Below are positions 10,302 through 23,060 of a stretch of DNA of 64,000 nt, piece by piece. The stretch's first letter is position 1. Every line of letters begins with the position of its first letter. Position numbers and translations under genes: made by a program. The notes beneath the pieces are model-generated. The model had not been told where the DNA came from. It ran no database searches and saw nothing but the letters and a program-made list of their open reading frames with translations. The stretch comes from Chondrus crispus. Its lineage: Eukaryota > Rhodophyta > Florideophyceae > Gigartinales > Gigartinaceae. The stretch spans positions 137,681 to 201,680 of the forward strand of contig NW_005179048.1 in the NCBI RefSeq assembly GCF_000350225.1, given 5' to 3'.

Positions 10302-12379
10302 GTGTGCGTGGTGCGTCATCCCGTTCTCGGCGATCCGAGGTCTATAGAACTGGACGCATACACCCCTCTCCGCGGGGGTGTTTATGCTACAGTGGCCATA
10401 CATCGAGCATATACATGGTCCGATACATCGATCCGAAGGGAAGTACGGACTTCCTCGATAAAATCGGCTATGCGTTCGAACATCGCCGCCGCTCTTTCCT
10501 CGGAGGATCCGAGCGACGGTTCGCGGTCACGAGGACCTGCGTCGCCGTCGTCCGTCGAGGTGGATGACGACATCCCCACTTTCGACGAGGGCACGACAGT
10601 TCGAGACGCATCGAACGAGCTCGCGGACCATGCTTGTACCGCCAGCTGTGATCATCAGGCCGTACATGTCTTCGTAACGACACGGAAGCAAGACGAAGCC
10701 CGAACGAGGTCGCGCGTACGGACGCGCGACGAACCGCGAGGCGACGATGAAGCCCCCGCTCTCCAAGGACCCAATTGGTTTTGGGAGGAGAACGACGAGT
10801 TCGACGCCACCGACATCCAGCGCGCCGAAAACTCCGAGGCTGGCGCGCTCGACTCCCCGGTCGCCCCACCGCAGGATGACCTTCCGGCTCCTCTTACGAT
10901 AGAGGAGATAGCCGAGGAGCAACGCGTGGATGACTTCTGCCAAACCGTTTTGGCACGACAGTCCGAATCTCGAGACTCGGCGTCCTTCGAGGACCACCAA
11001 GGGATGCTCAAACGGAGACACCCCTTCGATCCTGATACCGTGCAGGTGGTGGTGCCTCGGACGCTTGGCGCCAGGCTCCTTCGCCTGTGCCACAACCCGG
11101 CCATCGCGGGGCACCCGGGCCAGAATCGTATGTACTACGCACTTCGACGCGAGTACTACTGGCCCCACTTGGCTGCAGACGTCGCAGCCACAGTGCGAGG
11201 GTGTCGAACCTGCGCGATGAACCGGGTCGAGCTGAGGAAACATCTCAACCGATTGAGATTGTTTCCAGCTACGAGGCCCCTCGAGAGCCTCGCGATCGAC
11301 ATCTTGGGGCCGCTCCCCAAGACGAAGACAGGAAAATGGTTCCTGCTCGTGATTACGGACCGCTTCAGTAAGCTGACGCAAGTCGTTGCGCTCCGCACGA
11401 TAACCGCGTACACGGTCACAGTTGCGTTCTGCGAATCGTGGGTGTTTAAGTACGGCGTCCCGCGCACGTTGCTGCCGGATAACGGACCGCAGTTTAACCC
11501 CAAGTTCTTCCACAGCACGTGCCGTGTTCTGGGGATTACTAATATGTACACATCGGCGTACCATCCCCAGACGAACGGGCAAGTCGAGCGATACAACCGA
11601 ACGATCGCTGCGATGCTACGCAACTAGGTAGGCGAGCATCAAGATGACTGGGACGTGTACGTGGGCCGCTTACGTATGCGTATAACTTCCACGTACACCC
11701 CACAACCGGCACGACGCCGTTCGAGCTCGTGCTCAGCAGGCCACCGCCAGAGTTCTCGCTTCGACGAGCTGACGGTGACGCGCTCTCTGCCGACAGAGGG
11801 AACGAACGCGCCGAGTTCCTCAGTATCTTGGACTCGACAATCCAGAAGGCCTACGGGAGCCTGCGTCGGACGCAGGCTCGCTACAAACGCGACTTTGATA
11901 AGCGCATACGCCGGATCAATTCACGACTCCGTCCCGGAGAGTACGTATACCTCAACCCCACCGATGGGGGGAGGACATCGAACAAGCTCGCGTCCTCGGG
12001 GGTTGGACCCTACCGTGTCCTCGCGAACGACCGCCGAACCATCACGATCGATCATGATGGGGTCACTGAGCGGGTCTCCGCAGATCGCTGCGTGTACGCG
12101 TCACCGCCGACGGACGCGCCATGGGGGAGCACAACAACCTCAGCTGACCTTGCCGACAAGGTCAGAGAGGGAACACAGTACGCTGTCGAGCGACTACTGA
12201 AGCACAGAGATATAGAAGACGGAACTATCGAGTTCCTCATCAAGTGGGCGGATTACGACATGCCCACCTGAACTGCGCGGACTCACGTCCCGGAGGAGTC
12301 GGTGTCTCGGTACGCCCAACGCCTCCGGAGACACACCGGCATGGACCTTAACTCAAACGTGAACGCGGACGTTCACGCT
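10302..12379 (+). pseudogene. Ty3/gypsy integrase with C-terminal chromodomain, broken
   Basis: The first open part (10302-11627) carries an H-x6-H and C-x2-C zinc-binding region followed by an integrase core: D in A-I-D-I-L-G-P, D in L-P-D-N-G-P-Q-F and E in N-G-Q-V-E-R-Y, with exactly 35 residues between the last two. A TAG at 11625-11627 stands where the reading continues sensibly, and a one-base frameshift follows near 11675. The second open part (11729-12271) has the integrase C-terminal region and a chromodomain (Y-A-V-E-R-L-L ... I-K-W-A-D-Y) that stops at TGA 12269-12271, after which the chromodomain reads on in frame. The integrase inserts cDNA into host DNA, and chromodomains guide it to heterochromatin. 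Protease, RT and RNase H are missing upstream, so there is an internal deletion as well as three point lesions. Confidence 0.85.
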
Positions 12380-14037
12380 TGAGGAGGGGGCCCTCAACCG
12401 CTCCTTCACGGATTACAACGTCAGGCTGCACAAGCAGACCGGAAAGAGAGGCGTGGAAGGACAGCTGCTCTCATCGGAGGGTCACGCGATCGGACGACGC
12501 CCGACGTCAAGACGTATTGAAGGACAGAGCCAGTGCCAGAGGGCGCGACGACGCCGGCACGCAACCACAAGCGCTCGCGCTCTGTCACGATTAATCTCGA
12601 CTCGCCCGCGGTTAGAGACAGGGGGTAGCATACGAAAGCAGAAGTGTCCCGAGGAGATCCCAGCTCTTACGAGAACCCACGAAGACGTCGAGACGTATCG
12701 GTACCCGAAATACAGGACAGGGATCGCCACCGCCGCCGGCAAGAGGCAGAGAAGAGAGGGCAGTACGGGCGGCCTTACGGAAGTCGACCCTCGAACCGAC
12801 GAGGAGAACGAAAAGGTAAACGGCGTTCTGAGCCGCAAGGAAGGCGACCCCCTCATATCGATAAGGGGCACACGGCTCGCCGCACAGACGTGAACAGACA
12901 GATCTTCAAGGAGGAGCGATCTCGCCCGAGGCCCATAGGAGGCACGAGAGCCAGGGGGATGGCACAGAGAAAAGACAAGGATGTATTCACAACCTCGGTG
13001 CCGATGGAATACGGGGACGAACCCCGACGAGCGAGTATTACGTCGTCACAACGCCTCTACAGGTGGGAGACCCGCGCGGATCGCGAAGTCTGCGTCTACG
13101 CACCAGGAAACTCCCGTCAGGAAGAGTGCAACACCCTCCCTTTTCAACTACGAGTCATTATCGACAACCGCCTCGCTTCCCTGTGGTGACGGGGGCCCCT
13201 TCCGCTACAGCGAAGACTTCTGCCTTCCGCCTCCGATCTCAAACGGGAGCACGGCGGCGGACGGGATGGACGCATAAAAAAGGAAAGTCGGTGTAGGAAG
13301 GGGTGAGTAAGGAAGACGGAGCGCGAGGAGCGCGGGAAAAAGTCCTCGGGGAGAGCCGCGGGCCGAGCTTGCGAGGCCCAGGCGCTACCACGCGGACTTC
13401 ATTTGCTAAAAATTTGGAATCTAAAATTTTGCCAAATTTTACAGCAAGGACGATGTCGTACGACACCCCTCGCCGGTCTGTGATGAGTGATCACTGATCA
13501 CAGACCCACTGATCACAGTGGGGTCGCGGGCGCGCCGGATACTTCACGGGACGACGGGAATGACAGGCAACCGCGCTGCCCACGACCCACGAGCGCTCTT
13601 ACTTCGCTCCCGCCTCCAAGAAAACCAGACCCTTCGGGGCAGGACGTGTAGCGCTCTCGTTAACGACGGCGAGGGGCAGGTACACATACGTCAGGGTGGC
13701 GAGGGGCAGTACCGACCGACCCGCGCTAACGCACCCTTCCCCTGACGTCATGTCCGCAAGGGCGAGGCAGTGGTGGTCTTCCGTGATCCCTGACCCGGAC
13801 TACACCATGGCTGCGCAACGCTTAGTCGTCGCGCACGCAGCCACGCGCGGGCAACGAGCACCACCAGCTCTGAGTGGCATGCTGCGTTGGGAGGCCGCGA
13901 GTCGGTACGAGGAAAGAAAAAAAATTGAAGGAGGAGTAGGACAGTACCCGCCGTACCGAGCGGACGGGGACGAAGGCAACAAAGGCGAACATCTTTACGA
14001 ATGGCACACGACGTCTCTGGTGATGATCCGGACCGCC
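12380..14037. other. GC-rich rearranged retroelement sequence, no confident gene
   Basis: A purine tract at about 12380-12390 follows the chromodomain and could be a polypurine tract, but no LTR matching 9830-10300 follows. Several overlapping frames with Arg-rich translations are open on the plus strand (for example 12644-13189). None shows a motif, and their composition looks like that of a shadow frame. Confidence 0.4.
13476..13521. repeat. Two adjacent palindromes
   Basis: Bases 13476-13505 form a 30-bp palindrome with one imperfect base pair in each arm, centred on AGTGATCACT. Bases 13506-13521 form a second one with 6-bp arms around ATCA. Both share the TGATCA core. Confidence 0.6.
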
Positions 14038-17000
14038 TCAACGGCCGATATCGTGGCTACGGTCAGTATAGCCATGGTCGAACGACCCCGGGGGACAATA
14101 CCCGGGGTGACGCGGAACGTCGGCGTTCCGCGGCGGGCCCTCCGCGAGCTCCTCGACAGTGGGCATGGAGACCCTCTGATACGAGGCCCCTCCGCAAGCG
14201 AGGACCACAGCTGCCTTCGAACCATACGGCACGAGGGGACTGGCCCCCGGAACGGCATACGGATCGGGCCATCTGCGTGGCTGGTGGACAGCCTCGTGCG
14301 CAGTAGAGGCCTGAGCAGCCCGCAAGCCGTCTCTCTCTTGACAGTACCGATCGCGGTCCGCGACAGCGCGTTCGTACGCGCTGGTTTGACGGTGAGAAGC
14401 ATCCCGCGCCGACGCAAGTTCGCGTTGCAAACGCTTTACCGAAACGGACGCCGCGTCCAGCTCACCGCCGAGACGGCGAGCCTCGCTACTTCGCGTTAAG
14501 AACTAGCTCACCAGGGTCGAGAGGAGATCCCCACGACCCAAGTCCGGTCCGTGGCGTGCCCCAATGCACGCGCGAGTTCGGGTACAGATGTGACGTCCTC
14601 CTTCGCCAGGGAGAGGTCTCGAACTGCCACTCCCGAAGGAGCAGCGACCGCAAAGTCGTTCAGAGGCGACACGGAAAGGACTGTTCCCGACGCGACGGGC
14701 GGCACTGTTCGCTCGTCCGCCCCACGAGGGGGACTGGAATGAAACGGGTGTGCACCCGTCATGAGAGGGATCGGTGCTACAGCATCTAGATCTCGATAAC
14801 GCTTACCGCAGTTCCGCCTCGGCCCGGAACCGACGCCGACACGCCTCTCCCTCGCCCCGGCCGATGCCGGGGACACTGCCGCACGAGACGCGAAGGCGTC
14901 CATTCTTGCGTCGTACACGAGGAAAGGGCTTCGTATGCCCGTCGCAAAGTCCGGCCAGTAGCGGTAGTGACGCTCACTCACCTCGGACGCTCGCGTCATC
15001 AGAGATACGACACCCTGGAGCGTACAGGGTGCGGCCGCTGGATCTCGCTCGAGCGGATGGGGCGGGACTTGCGGGAAGTTGGACGCGAGGAGAGACAGGG
15101 ACAGATACGACACCGTCTCGTTGGGCTGAACAAACACCCGATGGTGCCCGCCGACTTCGGCCATAAAGGCGCTACCAATCTACCATGCCCACCTTTCTTA
15201 CAGCTATCGAGCAGGAGGGAGCGAGCGGGATGGCTCGGGTCCACGTCGGCATATCCGAAATGCTTCAGTACGAACGGAAGCAGGGGGTGTATCCCGAGCG
15301 AGGGGAACGTCTCGTGAACCGTCCTCGGGAGCGCGGGGAGGTCACCGGGGGAAAGCCTCTTCTCGAAGGTGGAAGACGCAAAGACGCGACCGTCCTCTTC
15401 AGACGATCCCCTGCAGGCCGCCCAGCCCCGATGAGCCACGGCGATTCCGTGGAGTCGCATCAGGGTGGCGGCCGATTTCTGCAGCGCGACCCGGGGCTTC
15501 GTGTACGCGTACGGGCGCGGATACACGTAGAGCCCCGCGATCTCTGCCAGGACAAAGCGGCGCGGACGGTCCGGGGCGAACCCGGACAAGTAAGTCGCCA
15601 TCCGGTCCACGTACAGTACCTCCTCCAGTCCGAAGGCAAAGGTTCGATCCCCACGTATAGTGTCGGGAATCTGGTAAGCTACGCCGTCTCCTTCGGCAAA
15701 GAGACGGGCAAGCCCCACTGCGGACTGGTTTGTGAGGCCGGCCTCGCTGATCTTGCGTATGCGCAACAAGTCAGGGCGAAGATACGGGCTCGCCAGGACC
15801 TCCCCCACTGTCACGCCCACTCGAGCGTGGCGAGCCCACGGATGCTGAAGGTCGCTGAACGGCAGCGGGGTGGACCGCAGAAGAGGAACGCCGAACCAAC
15901 GCGTGGTACTCGTGGGGCCCGACTCGTCCGCCCCCGTGGCGAGACCGAGGACCAAGGGGGCCACAGCTTGAACAGCGTCACTCGCAGCGGGTTCGACGAG
16001 CCCTGCAGTGGCGACGGGACCAGCAGAGGGGCACGGAGCAAGACCCCCGCTGTGGGAGAACGGGTACCGACCGGTGTCGGTAAACGTAACGACCCGGAGG
16101 GAAATCCCGTAGGGGTGATCAGACGATACTGGAAAGGCAGGGGATAATTCAGCTTGTACATGGGGTGCACGTACCGCCACGGGTGACAGGTGGCGGCAGA
16201 ATGGCCACGTATACCGCCGTACGTATAACGTCTCGATCGAGTACAGTAGACTAGAAAGTCCTACTGTAGGGGCGTAGAAATTAGTGTAATAGGAGTGTCT
16301 GCCGCGGGATTCCCAGCTAGCACACGTGGTGCGCGCTCTGCCTGCGAGTACAGGTGGCAGGAGTACAGCCACGTGTGCCGCTGTACAGGTTACTCCCCGG
16401 TGTAGTACAGTAGAGGTACTCCACTGTAGTGATCCAAAGTAGAAGTGGATCACTACTGTACTGCTCGGCCGCCGGAGGTCGACGTACTTAGGGGCGAGGC
16501 AGTACGCTCCCAGAGTAAGGGGGGTAGCGACCCCCTTGGTGAGAACTGAGGAAAAAGAGGCAGATCGTCCCGTGCGGGTTATTCTTGAGGGCCGGAAGCA
16601 CACGCTCCCCAGTTTCGTCGTTCCACCGCCTGGTGGAAGTGTATGCCCATTGAGCCCTATCCCCTCCGGGGTCGCAATTCCACTCGCCCGTCTACCGGAG
16701 TCATAACCGCCGCCCTCGCAGAGAGGTTGGTGGTGTTGTAATTTTACCGCTGCCGTGGACACCCCCTCCGTGACGGGGTAAAAACCGAACCGGAAGGATC
16801 CATATTATTACACCCGCCATCGTCACAGTAGCTAGTCGTGCGACCAGGGACGCCCCCCAAGTCGTCGGACAGCGTGGTCTCCCTCGACGGCCGGGTCCTC
16901 TGGAAAGGCGAGGTTGTAGCGGGCGACACGCCACCCGCATCACCGAGACGCGGGGGTAGATGCGGCACGGGCCGCACGCCATCGGCTTCTTCGGCCGGCA

Positions 17001-17046
17001 CCGCATGAGCAAGCGCCGGCGGGGTGGATGGTGACGGAGGCGACAT
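14038..17046 (-). pseudogene. Gag-like structural protein of a retroelement, several breaks
   Basis: On the minus strand a likely start lies at 17046 (M-S-P-P-S-P-S, a Pro/Ser-rich N-terminus). After a break around 16160-16740 a long frame with balanced W, Y and F content runs through about 15000. It continues in a second frame to about 14510 and in a third (14430-14038) that begins as a coiled coil rich in Arg, Glu and Ala. No protein family is certain. The order (disordered N-terminus, helical domain, coiled coil, basic tail) fits the Gag of gypsy-type elements. It points in the opposite direction to the neighbouring integrase remnant, so the two are either separate elements or parts of one inverted copy. 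An alternative is a decayed cellular gene. Confidence 0.38.
16426..16456. repeat. Inverted repeat, 10-bp perfect arms
   Basis: GTAGTGATCC (16426-16435) and GGATCACTAC (16447-16456) flank an 11-base loop. It lies inside the stretch that interrupts the Gag-like frame, which may be an LTR of the same kind as the one suspected at 9830, since both begin with TGTAG plus a hairpin. Confidence 0.55.
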
Positions 17047-17345
17047 GTGAAAACGGTGTCAGTCGCGAGAGCACGTGGGAGATGATGGTTGGAGCGAGCA
17101 ACACACGCCACGGAGAGAAGGGCGGAGCGGGCGATACGGCACGGAAGCCCGCGCTAGGGCAGACAAGGGAGCCGGAAGGCGGAAGCGCACGGCAGCACGG
17201 AAGAGTACGACGAGTAGGGGTCCGGATACGCCGCGACAGGGGCAGACGAAATGAGGCGCGAAGACAGGAGAGTATAATTGGAAATATCGCGAGGGGTGGA
17301 CGACGGACAGAGACACACGAGGCTCACTACGAAGTAAATCTGGCC

Positions 17346-17357
17346 CGTAACGTTACG
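17346..17357. repeat. 12-bp perfect palindrome at a composition change
   Basis: CGTAACGTTACG sits where GC-rich retroelement sequence gives way to AT-rich sequence. The next 500 bases (to 17857) contain short frames on both strands and nothing I recognise. Confidence 0.45.
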
Positions 17358-17857
17358 ATTAATTTAATTTTTGATTTGGCCGTACCAATGATAGTCAAGA
17401 CATTTTTTGAGCAAAATTTTTGATACTGATTTTGCACCGAATTCCCTGCAAGCCGTAATCTATTGGTACTCTTCCAATACCTTGCCGTCGCTGGGCCAAC
17501 TGAAAAAAATCGCAGATTTACAATTGGACATGGCAGTGCCTCATTGTAATATTTGGCAGTACTGCCATACGTGCTGGGCTGATCCATCTCAAAAACATCC
17601 CAGATTAACCGCTGGGCATTGCCATGCAGTAGTTTATTGCGTTTTGGTACTGTCAAACAGACTGGAATGATCCAACGTTTGTTTCTGGTCGGCGATGTGC
17701 ACACGTAGGATCGGGTCAATGCACCGCACCCGTGGTACCAGTTGTCATATAGGATGGGAGCAGTGTGAATTGCGAGCAAGAGTCAGTAGTCGGTTTACCA
17801 CTATGTTAGCTTCCTATTTACATACGCTACGCAGCGCAATATACAGTCTCCTTGCCG

Positions 17858-18438
17858 CTTCAAGCTCCGACGACCAACTGTTGTGGGGACAAGCGCATTT
17901 GTAAACTGAAGTAGGTAAGATACTGCGTGCAGCACGCCTGTCCGGCCGGACTGATTCGGGAAGCGTTAACGACAACTTACAATCCATCCAACACTTTCAC
18001 GCAACAAGAACTGCCCAACTTCCGGCGCCGATGCCATGTGACACTTCCAATCATGACGGAGTTGAGTTTACCATGACTTCAAGTTCCGATGACCAACTGT
18101 TGTGGGGACAAGCGCAGATGTAAACTGAAGTAGGTAAGATACTGCGTGCAGCACGCCTGTCCGGCCGGACTGATTCGCGAAGCGTTAACGACAACTTACA
18201 ATCCATCCAACACTTTCACGCAACAAGAACTGCCCAACTTCCGGCGCCGATGCCATGTGACACTTCCAATCATGACGGAGTTGAGTTTACCATGACTTCA
18301 AGTTCCGATGACCAACTGTTGTGGGGACAAGTGCAGATGTAAACTGAAGTTGGGGAAGATACTGCGTGCAGCACGCCTGTCCGGCCGGACTGATTCGCGA
18401 AGCGTTAACGACAACTTACAATCCATCCAACACTTTCA
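17858..18438 (+). repeat. 219-bp tandem repeat, about 2.7 copies
   Basis: Units start at 17858, 18077 and 18296 with CTTCAAGYTCCGAYGACC. Copies 1 and 2 differ at few positions; copy 3 is cut after about 143 bp. The units have no coding frame. They lie downstream of the minus-strand transposase gene and may be the subterminal repeats of its element or an unrelated satellite. Confidence 0.85.
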
Positions 18439-19107
18439 CAAAACAAAAACGGTTTTAATTCCGTCAGGTTCGCACGCAGACAAAGGCGATCTCATCACGA
18501 GAATTTGAAGATGGTCAGATAGTGCGGACATACGCGGATAAAAATGCAACGCACGTGCGTGCATATCAACCTACTTTCAGCGCGTTTCCTATCACGACGA
18601 CATCGAGATCGATCAACTGTAGATCGACCGTTCGCAGCCCCATCCACCAGCAATAGCACTGGCGATCTCTCGCTATCCTGATCACCCATACACCACAAGC
18701 GGGCCTGCCGTGACCCTATGGCATCGATCTTGCGCCCTCATACGCGAAACGAACTGCGTGGTTGTTTGTGTCCAAAATACCTTCGGTCAGCAGTAGATTG
18801 GCCAAGGAAGAGCGAGGTGTCCAACTCTTGACGGGATCGGCGAGACGTGTAACCAGAAGTCCGCCCAATTTCAATTCAGATGGGATGGGTGCTGAAATCT
18901 GATAATTTTCCAGTAGAAAACGCCACTCCGCGAATAATCAGGTTTTCCAGCGTCTGAAGCACCAGGTCCCTATTCCCTTCATGCCATTCTTGCAGGGTAA
19001 CCTTTTCTCCTCGTCTGAAAGTAGAATGCCCCGCCGCCCAAAACATTGGCAGAGTGTTTGATGGAGTTGTCCCTCGATACGTGACAGGAGTTTGCTGAGC
19101 AGGCGTG
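18439..19107. other. 3' flank of the transposase-like gene
   Basis: No convincing gene. Short minus-strand frames (for example 18876-19133) overlap the end of the transposase reading and look incidental. I searched by eye for terminal inverted repeats matching the 23.1 kb side and found none. Confidence 0.35.
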
Positions 19108-22100
19108 TTACAGCGCCACGTGACGGACGCCATCAGTGAGACAGAGCACCTGTATAGACTCTGAGTTCAGTTCCGCGGATATCCTCAGAGTTTTACGATC
19201 ATCCACTCTGCATCTTACGACAGCCGCGTGAGGACTCTCGTCCTCTCTCTGCAAGACCCCAACAACAGCGAACAGGTTCAATGACGATCCGACCGCCCCA
19301 TTTGCATGCAAAGCAATCCCTTCGTCCCTCCGCGCGGTAACATAACCTGGACGACACATCCCGGCTCAATCGTGTCATGCGAGTACGTCCGTGGGGACGC
19401 ACTCAAGTAGCTTCTGCGAACGCGCCGAGCAGACGAGAACAACTTGACTTCCGACTTCTTTGAAGTATCAAATTCTGGACGGAGATTTTCCAGGATGTTT
19501 GTAGCCCGTGACAAAAGCTGCGACAAAAGCTCAGATGAATCTATCGTTTCTGTTTCTGATATGCAACAGCTGGACAGCTCATTGACATCCTTTTCACAAT
19601 TCCCCTCCCATCGTACGGAATCTCCCGTCCAAGCGGGGATGACCTTCCCATTCGACCGCATCTCGTCCATCAACGGTTTGACAAATAAATCAGATATACT
19701 AACATCTGTGTCCTTCAGGAATCCCTTCAATTCATCCGAAGCCTGTGACAACTCGTTGCAAGCTTCGCCGAGAAGCAAGCGTCGAAGGCCTTTCCTGCAT
19801 TCCATCTTCAGTCCGGCATCCGAAATTTGTGTCATAGTGCTAGACAGCAACGCCAACCGCCCTTGCCAATCATTCCCCAAACAATGACCCACGGCCGCCA
19901 AATGTCCTTTTTGGTGATTACCCCGGACTATGCACCTCTTCAAAGGTTGATGAGCATTCTCGAACACCAGTTCCATAAAGTGACGTACATGCCCGAAGGC
20001 AGGAATTGTGTGGTTGTACAACTCGATTAACCTGTGCAGGTTCGGCTTGTCCAAGCTGGGGCGACCTTTACCCACTCCTTGGCAATAATTTGCGCAAAAC
20101 TTGTCCGCCTCAGTCACATACTTCTCAGCCCTTTCCAGCAAGTCCGCATGGTATTGAGCTCCATTATCACTTGTCACATACAAATAATCTGAGACACCAT
20201 CCGCCTCTTCCGATGGCCACCAGTACGTCAACGCAATCAATTCCTGCAATTGCGTCAATAGAACCAACACAACACTGGTTTCTTCACTTTGGATCCCCGG
20301 GAACAGTTGGTAGAAAACCGGAACGCACACGAGAAGGGCACAGAACACACCTGACAGAGTCATGGAATTGAGTTCATTCTTGGAAGTAAAAACTGATGAT
20401 TGCCTCTTCAACCCATTGTCTCGGAGGGCTCCGCATATTGCCATATCAGCTTTTGCCCTGAACGCGGCCGCGTTTCCTTGTCGGTTAATCACGTGGAAGC
20501 CTACCTCGATAACGTTCTTCGCGAGACCGGCCAGCAAATGGTCAGGCGCGACGACGTTGCAGCGATATGCCTCAAAACGTCCTGACACCACACGCTTTTC
20601 ATCGCTTGTTAACGGTATGTCAACGCGTACGCGCTCAAGTTCCCTTTGCAATGCAAGAAGAGGAGAACTTTCGTCACTAACCTTGTTGCTGTCTTTCATA
20701 CCAAGCCGGTTTGTGTCTCGACTGTCAATTTCGCTGTTGCGAAGAGCTTCATGGCGTTCCATGCACCTCAAGGACGCCGTGCGGTGTGCATGGACTTTTG
20801 TTGTATAGCCGTACCCGCTGTCACCGACGCCAGTGTTCTTCCGAAATGTACAAAGAGTGCAGGGCGTATTTGCTGTATGTCCCATAACATCCAATGTTTC
20901 AGCGGCCGCTGGATAGTCAGCCACAAAACCCACCAAGTCGACAAAGATTCTTACTCTCTCGCCGGTAGGCGTGTGTGCTTCCACACCTTCTGTTGTACAC
21001 TTAAACAAGTCTGGAATGATTGAGAGCAGTATATTGTTCGTTGATACACCTGGAGAAGTTAATCCAATGATTCTGACAGACGATCGCGTGTTACGACTTC
21101 GCGGTGGTAGTCCAAGCGGGATCATGTAGCATCCACCTGCTGAACCCTGCGGATACAATGAAGAGAATGGGGAAACGTCATCGCAGTATAGGAGAGCGCG
21201 ATAGACCACGAACTTTGTTCCATCCATTAAGCGGCCGCTGTTTTGCATTCTTCTGTCAATGTTGCGGGTGCGTCCCGATATTTTGGGCTCTTGGAGGAGG
21301 AAAGGCAGCCCTTTCAAATGTTGAGTACCGAGCAGACGAAAGGGTTTGTCTGGAGTTCCATCGCTACCATCATTGAAACGCTGACCGGCCCCGTTTGTAC
21401 TCATGTTTTGAAACCAAAACAAAGTGTCTGAGGTGAGACCTTCCTTGTGTTTCCAAAACCTAGAAACCAACATACACATTCTCGACGTTGCCACTGCTTC
21501 ACTTTCTGTAGGTCGGAGGAGGGTACAAATATCCCCAGGCAACACCTTCTTCGAAGAACGAGCCCTTGCTTCAAAATCTATCCTTCCATCTCTACGCCTC
21601 ACAGATCTATTATACTTTTCCAATGGCGGTGCTGTACAAAACTGCCTGGCAAGGCAATTCTCCACGCCACGGAGAACCTTCATCGCCATGTTGGCGCTTC
21701 TTGTAACATTTCCCTCACTTCCCACGCACCACACGGCTGAAATTATACACTTCATTACAAAGTTATTCTCTGCGTTCTCATGAACACGATAGCCCAGATT
21801 GCGCACGTCAAGTGACAAACGTGATGGAAGCAGTTTTGACAGTTCCAGTCGAATCACGGCACCCGGGAACGCCTGCACAGTACATGAACCACTGTGGAGG
21901 TAAAGTGCTCTCGTACCTTCCGATATTATCTGCCGCTCTGCAACCAGCTTCGAGCTTTCTATGCATTCTGCGTCCGCCACACCACCATGCCATCGACTGG
22001 ATTTCGGATACATTGAGTTGAAGAACGGAGCCATCATGATGTCCACTTTCGCCCATTCACTTGGTGGAACGATACGAACAGGAGTTTTAGACCCGTTCGA

Positions 22101-22946
22101 ATATTGCGATGCGGTCTCCTCGTTACCCCCCAAATTTTCAACCAATGACGTTCGGTTGAATGCCTTCTTCTTTCGTCGGACGACAAAGTACTTGAGGTCA
22201 CTCTTGGGAAAAAGATACTTCAAAGCATGCGGAAAGAGAGTCCTCTGTACGGTGGAATAAGATGGGAACTTAATAGAAGGAGAAACCCAAGACAGTATAT
22301 CTCTCAGGAGGTTATACTGTTTGACCGTATAGCGGACGCTACCGCAAACTATTACGAAGCCCAAAAGGTTGTACCATGGTTCGAAAAGCTTCCGAGACGA
22401 TAGAAATATTCGCAAAACTTTCTGGCTGTCCAGCCTGCTTCCCATTTCGGGATCGTCACTTGATAAACTTGGAAGGCACTCCATCCCCTCACAGCTCTCT
22501 TGATAAATACTTGGAATAATGATATTGTCGTTTCCCACTAAAACACCGTTTGGATCGCTCTCGGGAGCGAATTGTTCCGAGTCGCCAAGTTCTGGGAAGT
22601 GCCCTTCATCATAGTCGACAAGATCTATTCCTTCTTCGACGACAACCGTTTCTCGATGTTCCGAGCCCTTTATCTTCGATCTAGTACCTTGATCTCCAGT
22701 CTGATTGTTCGACGAAGCGTGCCCATTCAACACTCCCAAAATATCAGCCGTTTCGCCAGTTTCCGGAAGCTCGAGAGCTGGGGTTTCTTCTGCTTCCATA
22801 ATTGCGGCCGCATCTGCATCCCCATCGAGATCGCATCCTGGTCGTGTATGAACGTCATGGAACAGGGCTGCCAGGTCTGGCAAGTTAGGGACGTTGTCCA
22901 TCCAAGTAGTGCCCATCGTACGACTTCTCTTTCTTCGACCTGACAT
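19108..22946 (-). pseudogene. Large transposase-like protein (Tnp2/Plavaka, CACTA-type pattern), probable C-terminal frameshift
   Basis: The frame opens at 23075; I prefer ATG 22946-22944, which gives M-S-G-R-R-K-R-S and a basic, nuclear-type N-terminus. An acidic, disordered segment follows, then a globular part starting near F-L-S-S-R-K-L-F-E-P-W. The middle has F-V-D-L-V-G-F-V-A-D-Y-P-A followed by G-H-T-A-N-T-P-C-T-L-C. This resembles the D-L-P-A ... G-H-x-A ... C-x2-C segment of Tnp2/Plavaka transposases of CACTA elements. Later, N-L-H-R-L-I-E-L-Y and F-E-N-A-H-Q-P-L-K resemble the conserved H and E-x-x-H-x-x-x-K blocks. The main frame ends at 19278, but a neighbouring frame carries a more natural C-terminus to 19108, so I infer one frameshift near 19310-19345. 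Such proteins cut and paste DNA in the nucleus. Family assignment is by motif pattern only. Confidence 0.55.
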
Positions 22947-23046
22947 ATGAGGAACGGTGGTGCTGTCGTCCGATATTTTCGTGTGGATTATGGTGTTGGA
23001 AGAAGTGAGAGTGTAGGATGTTGTTGAAGGAACAGTGCGCAGGGGT

Positions 23047-23060
23047 CGCCAGGCCTGGCG
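23047..23060. repeat. 14-bp perfect palindrome
   Basis: CGCCAGGCCTGGCG lies about 100 bp upstream of the preferred start of the transposase-like gene. It could be a regulator or transposase site; nothing else supports this. Confidence 0.5.

Noticed and set aside
13696-14499. 267-codon plus-strand frame
   Set aside because: It overlaps the better minus-strand coiled-coil frame and has shadow-like composition.
14999-16762. One continuous 587-codon gene
   Set aside because: The part right of about 16160 contains hairpins and unnatural text; the reading seems to cross an inserted stretch that happens to lack stops.
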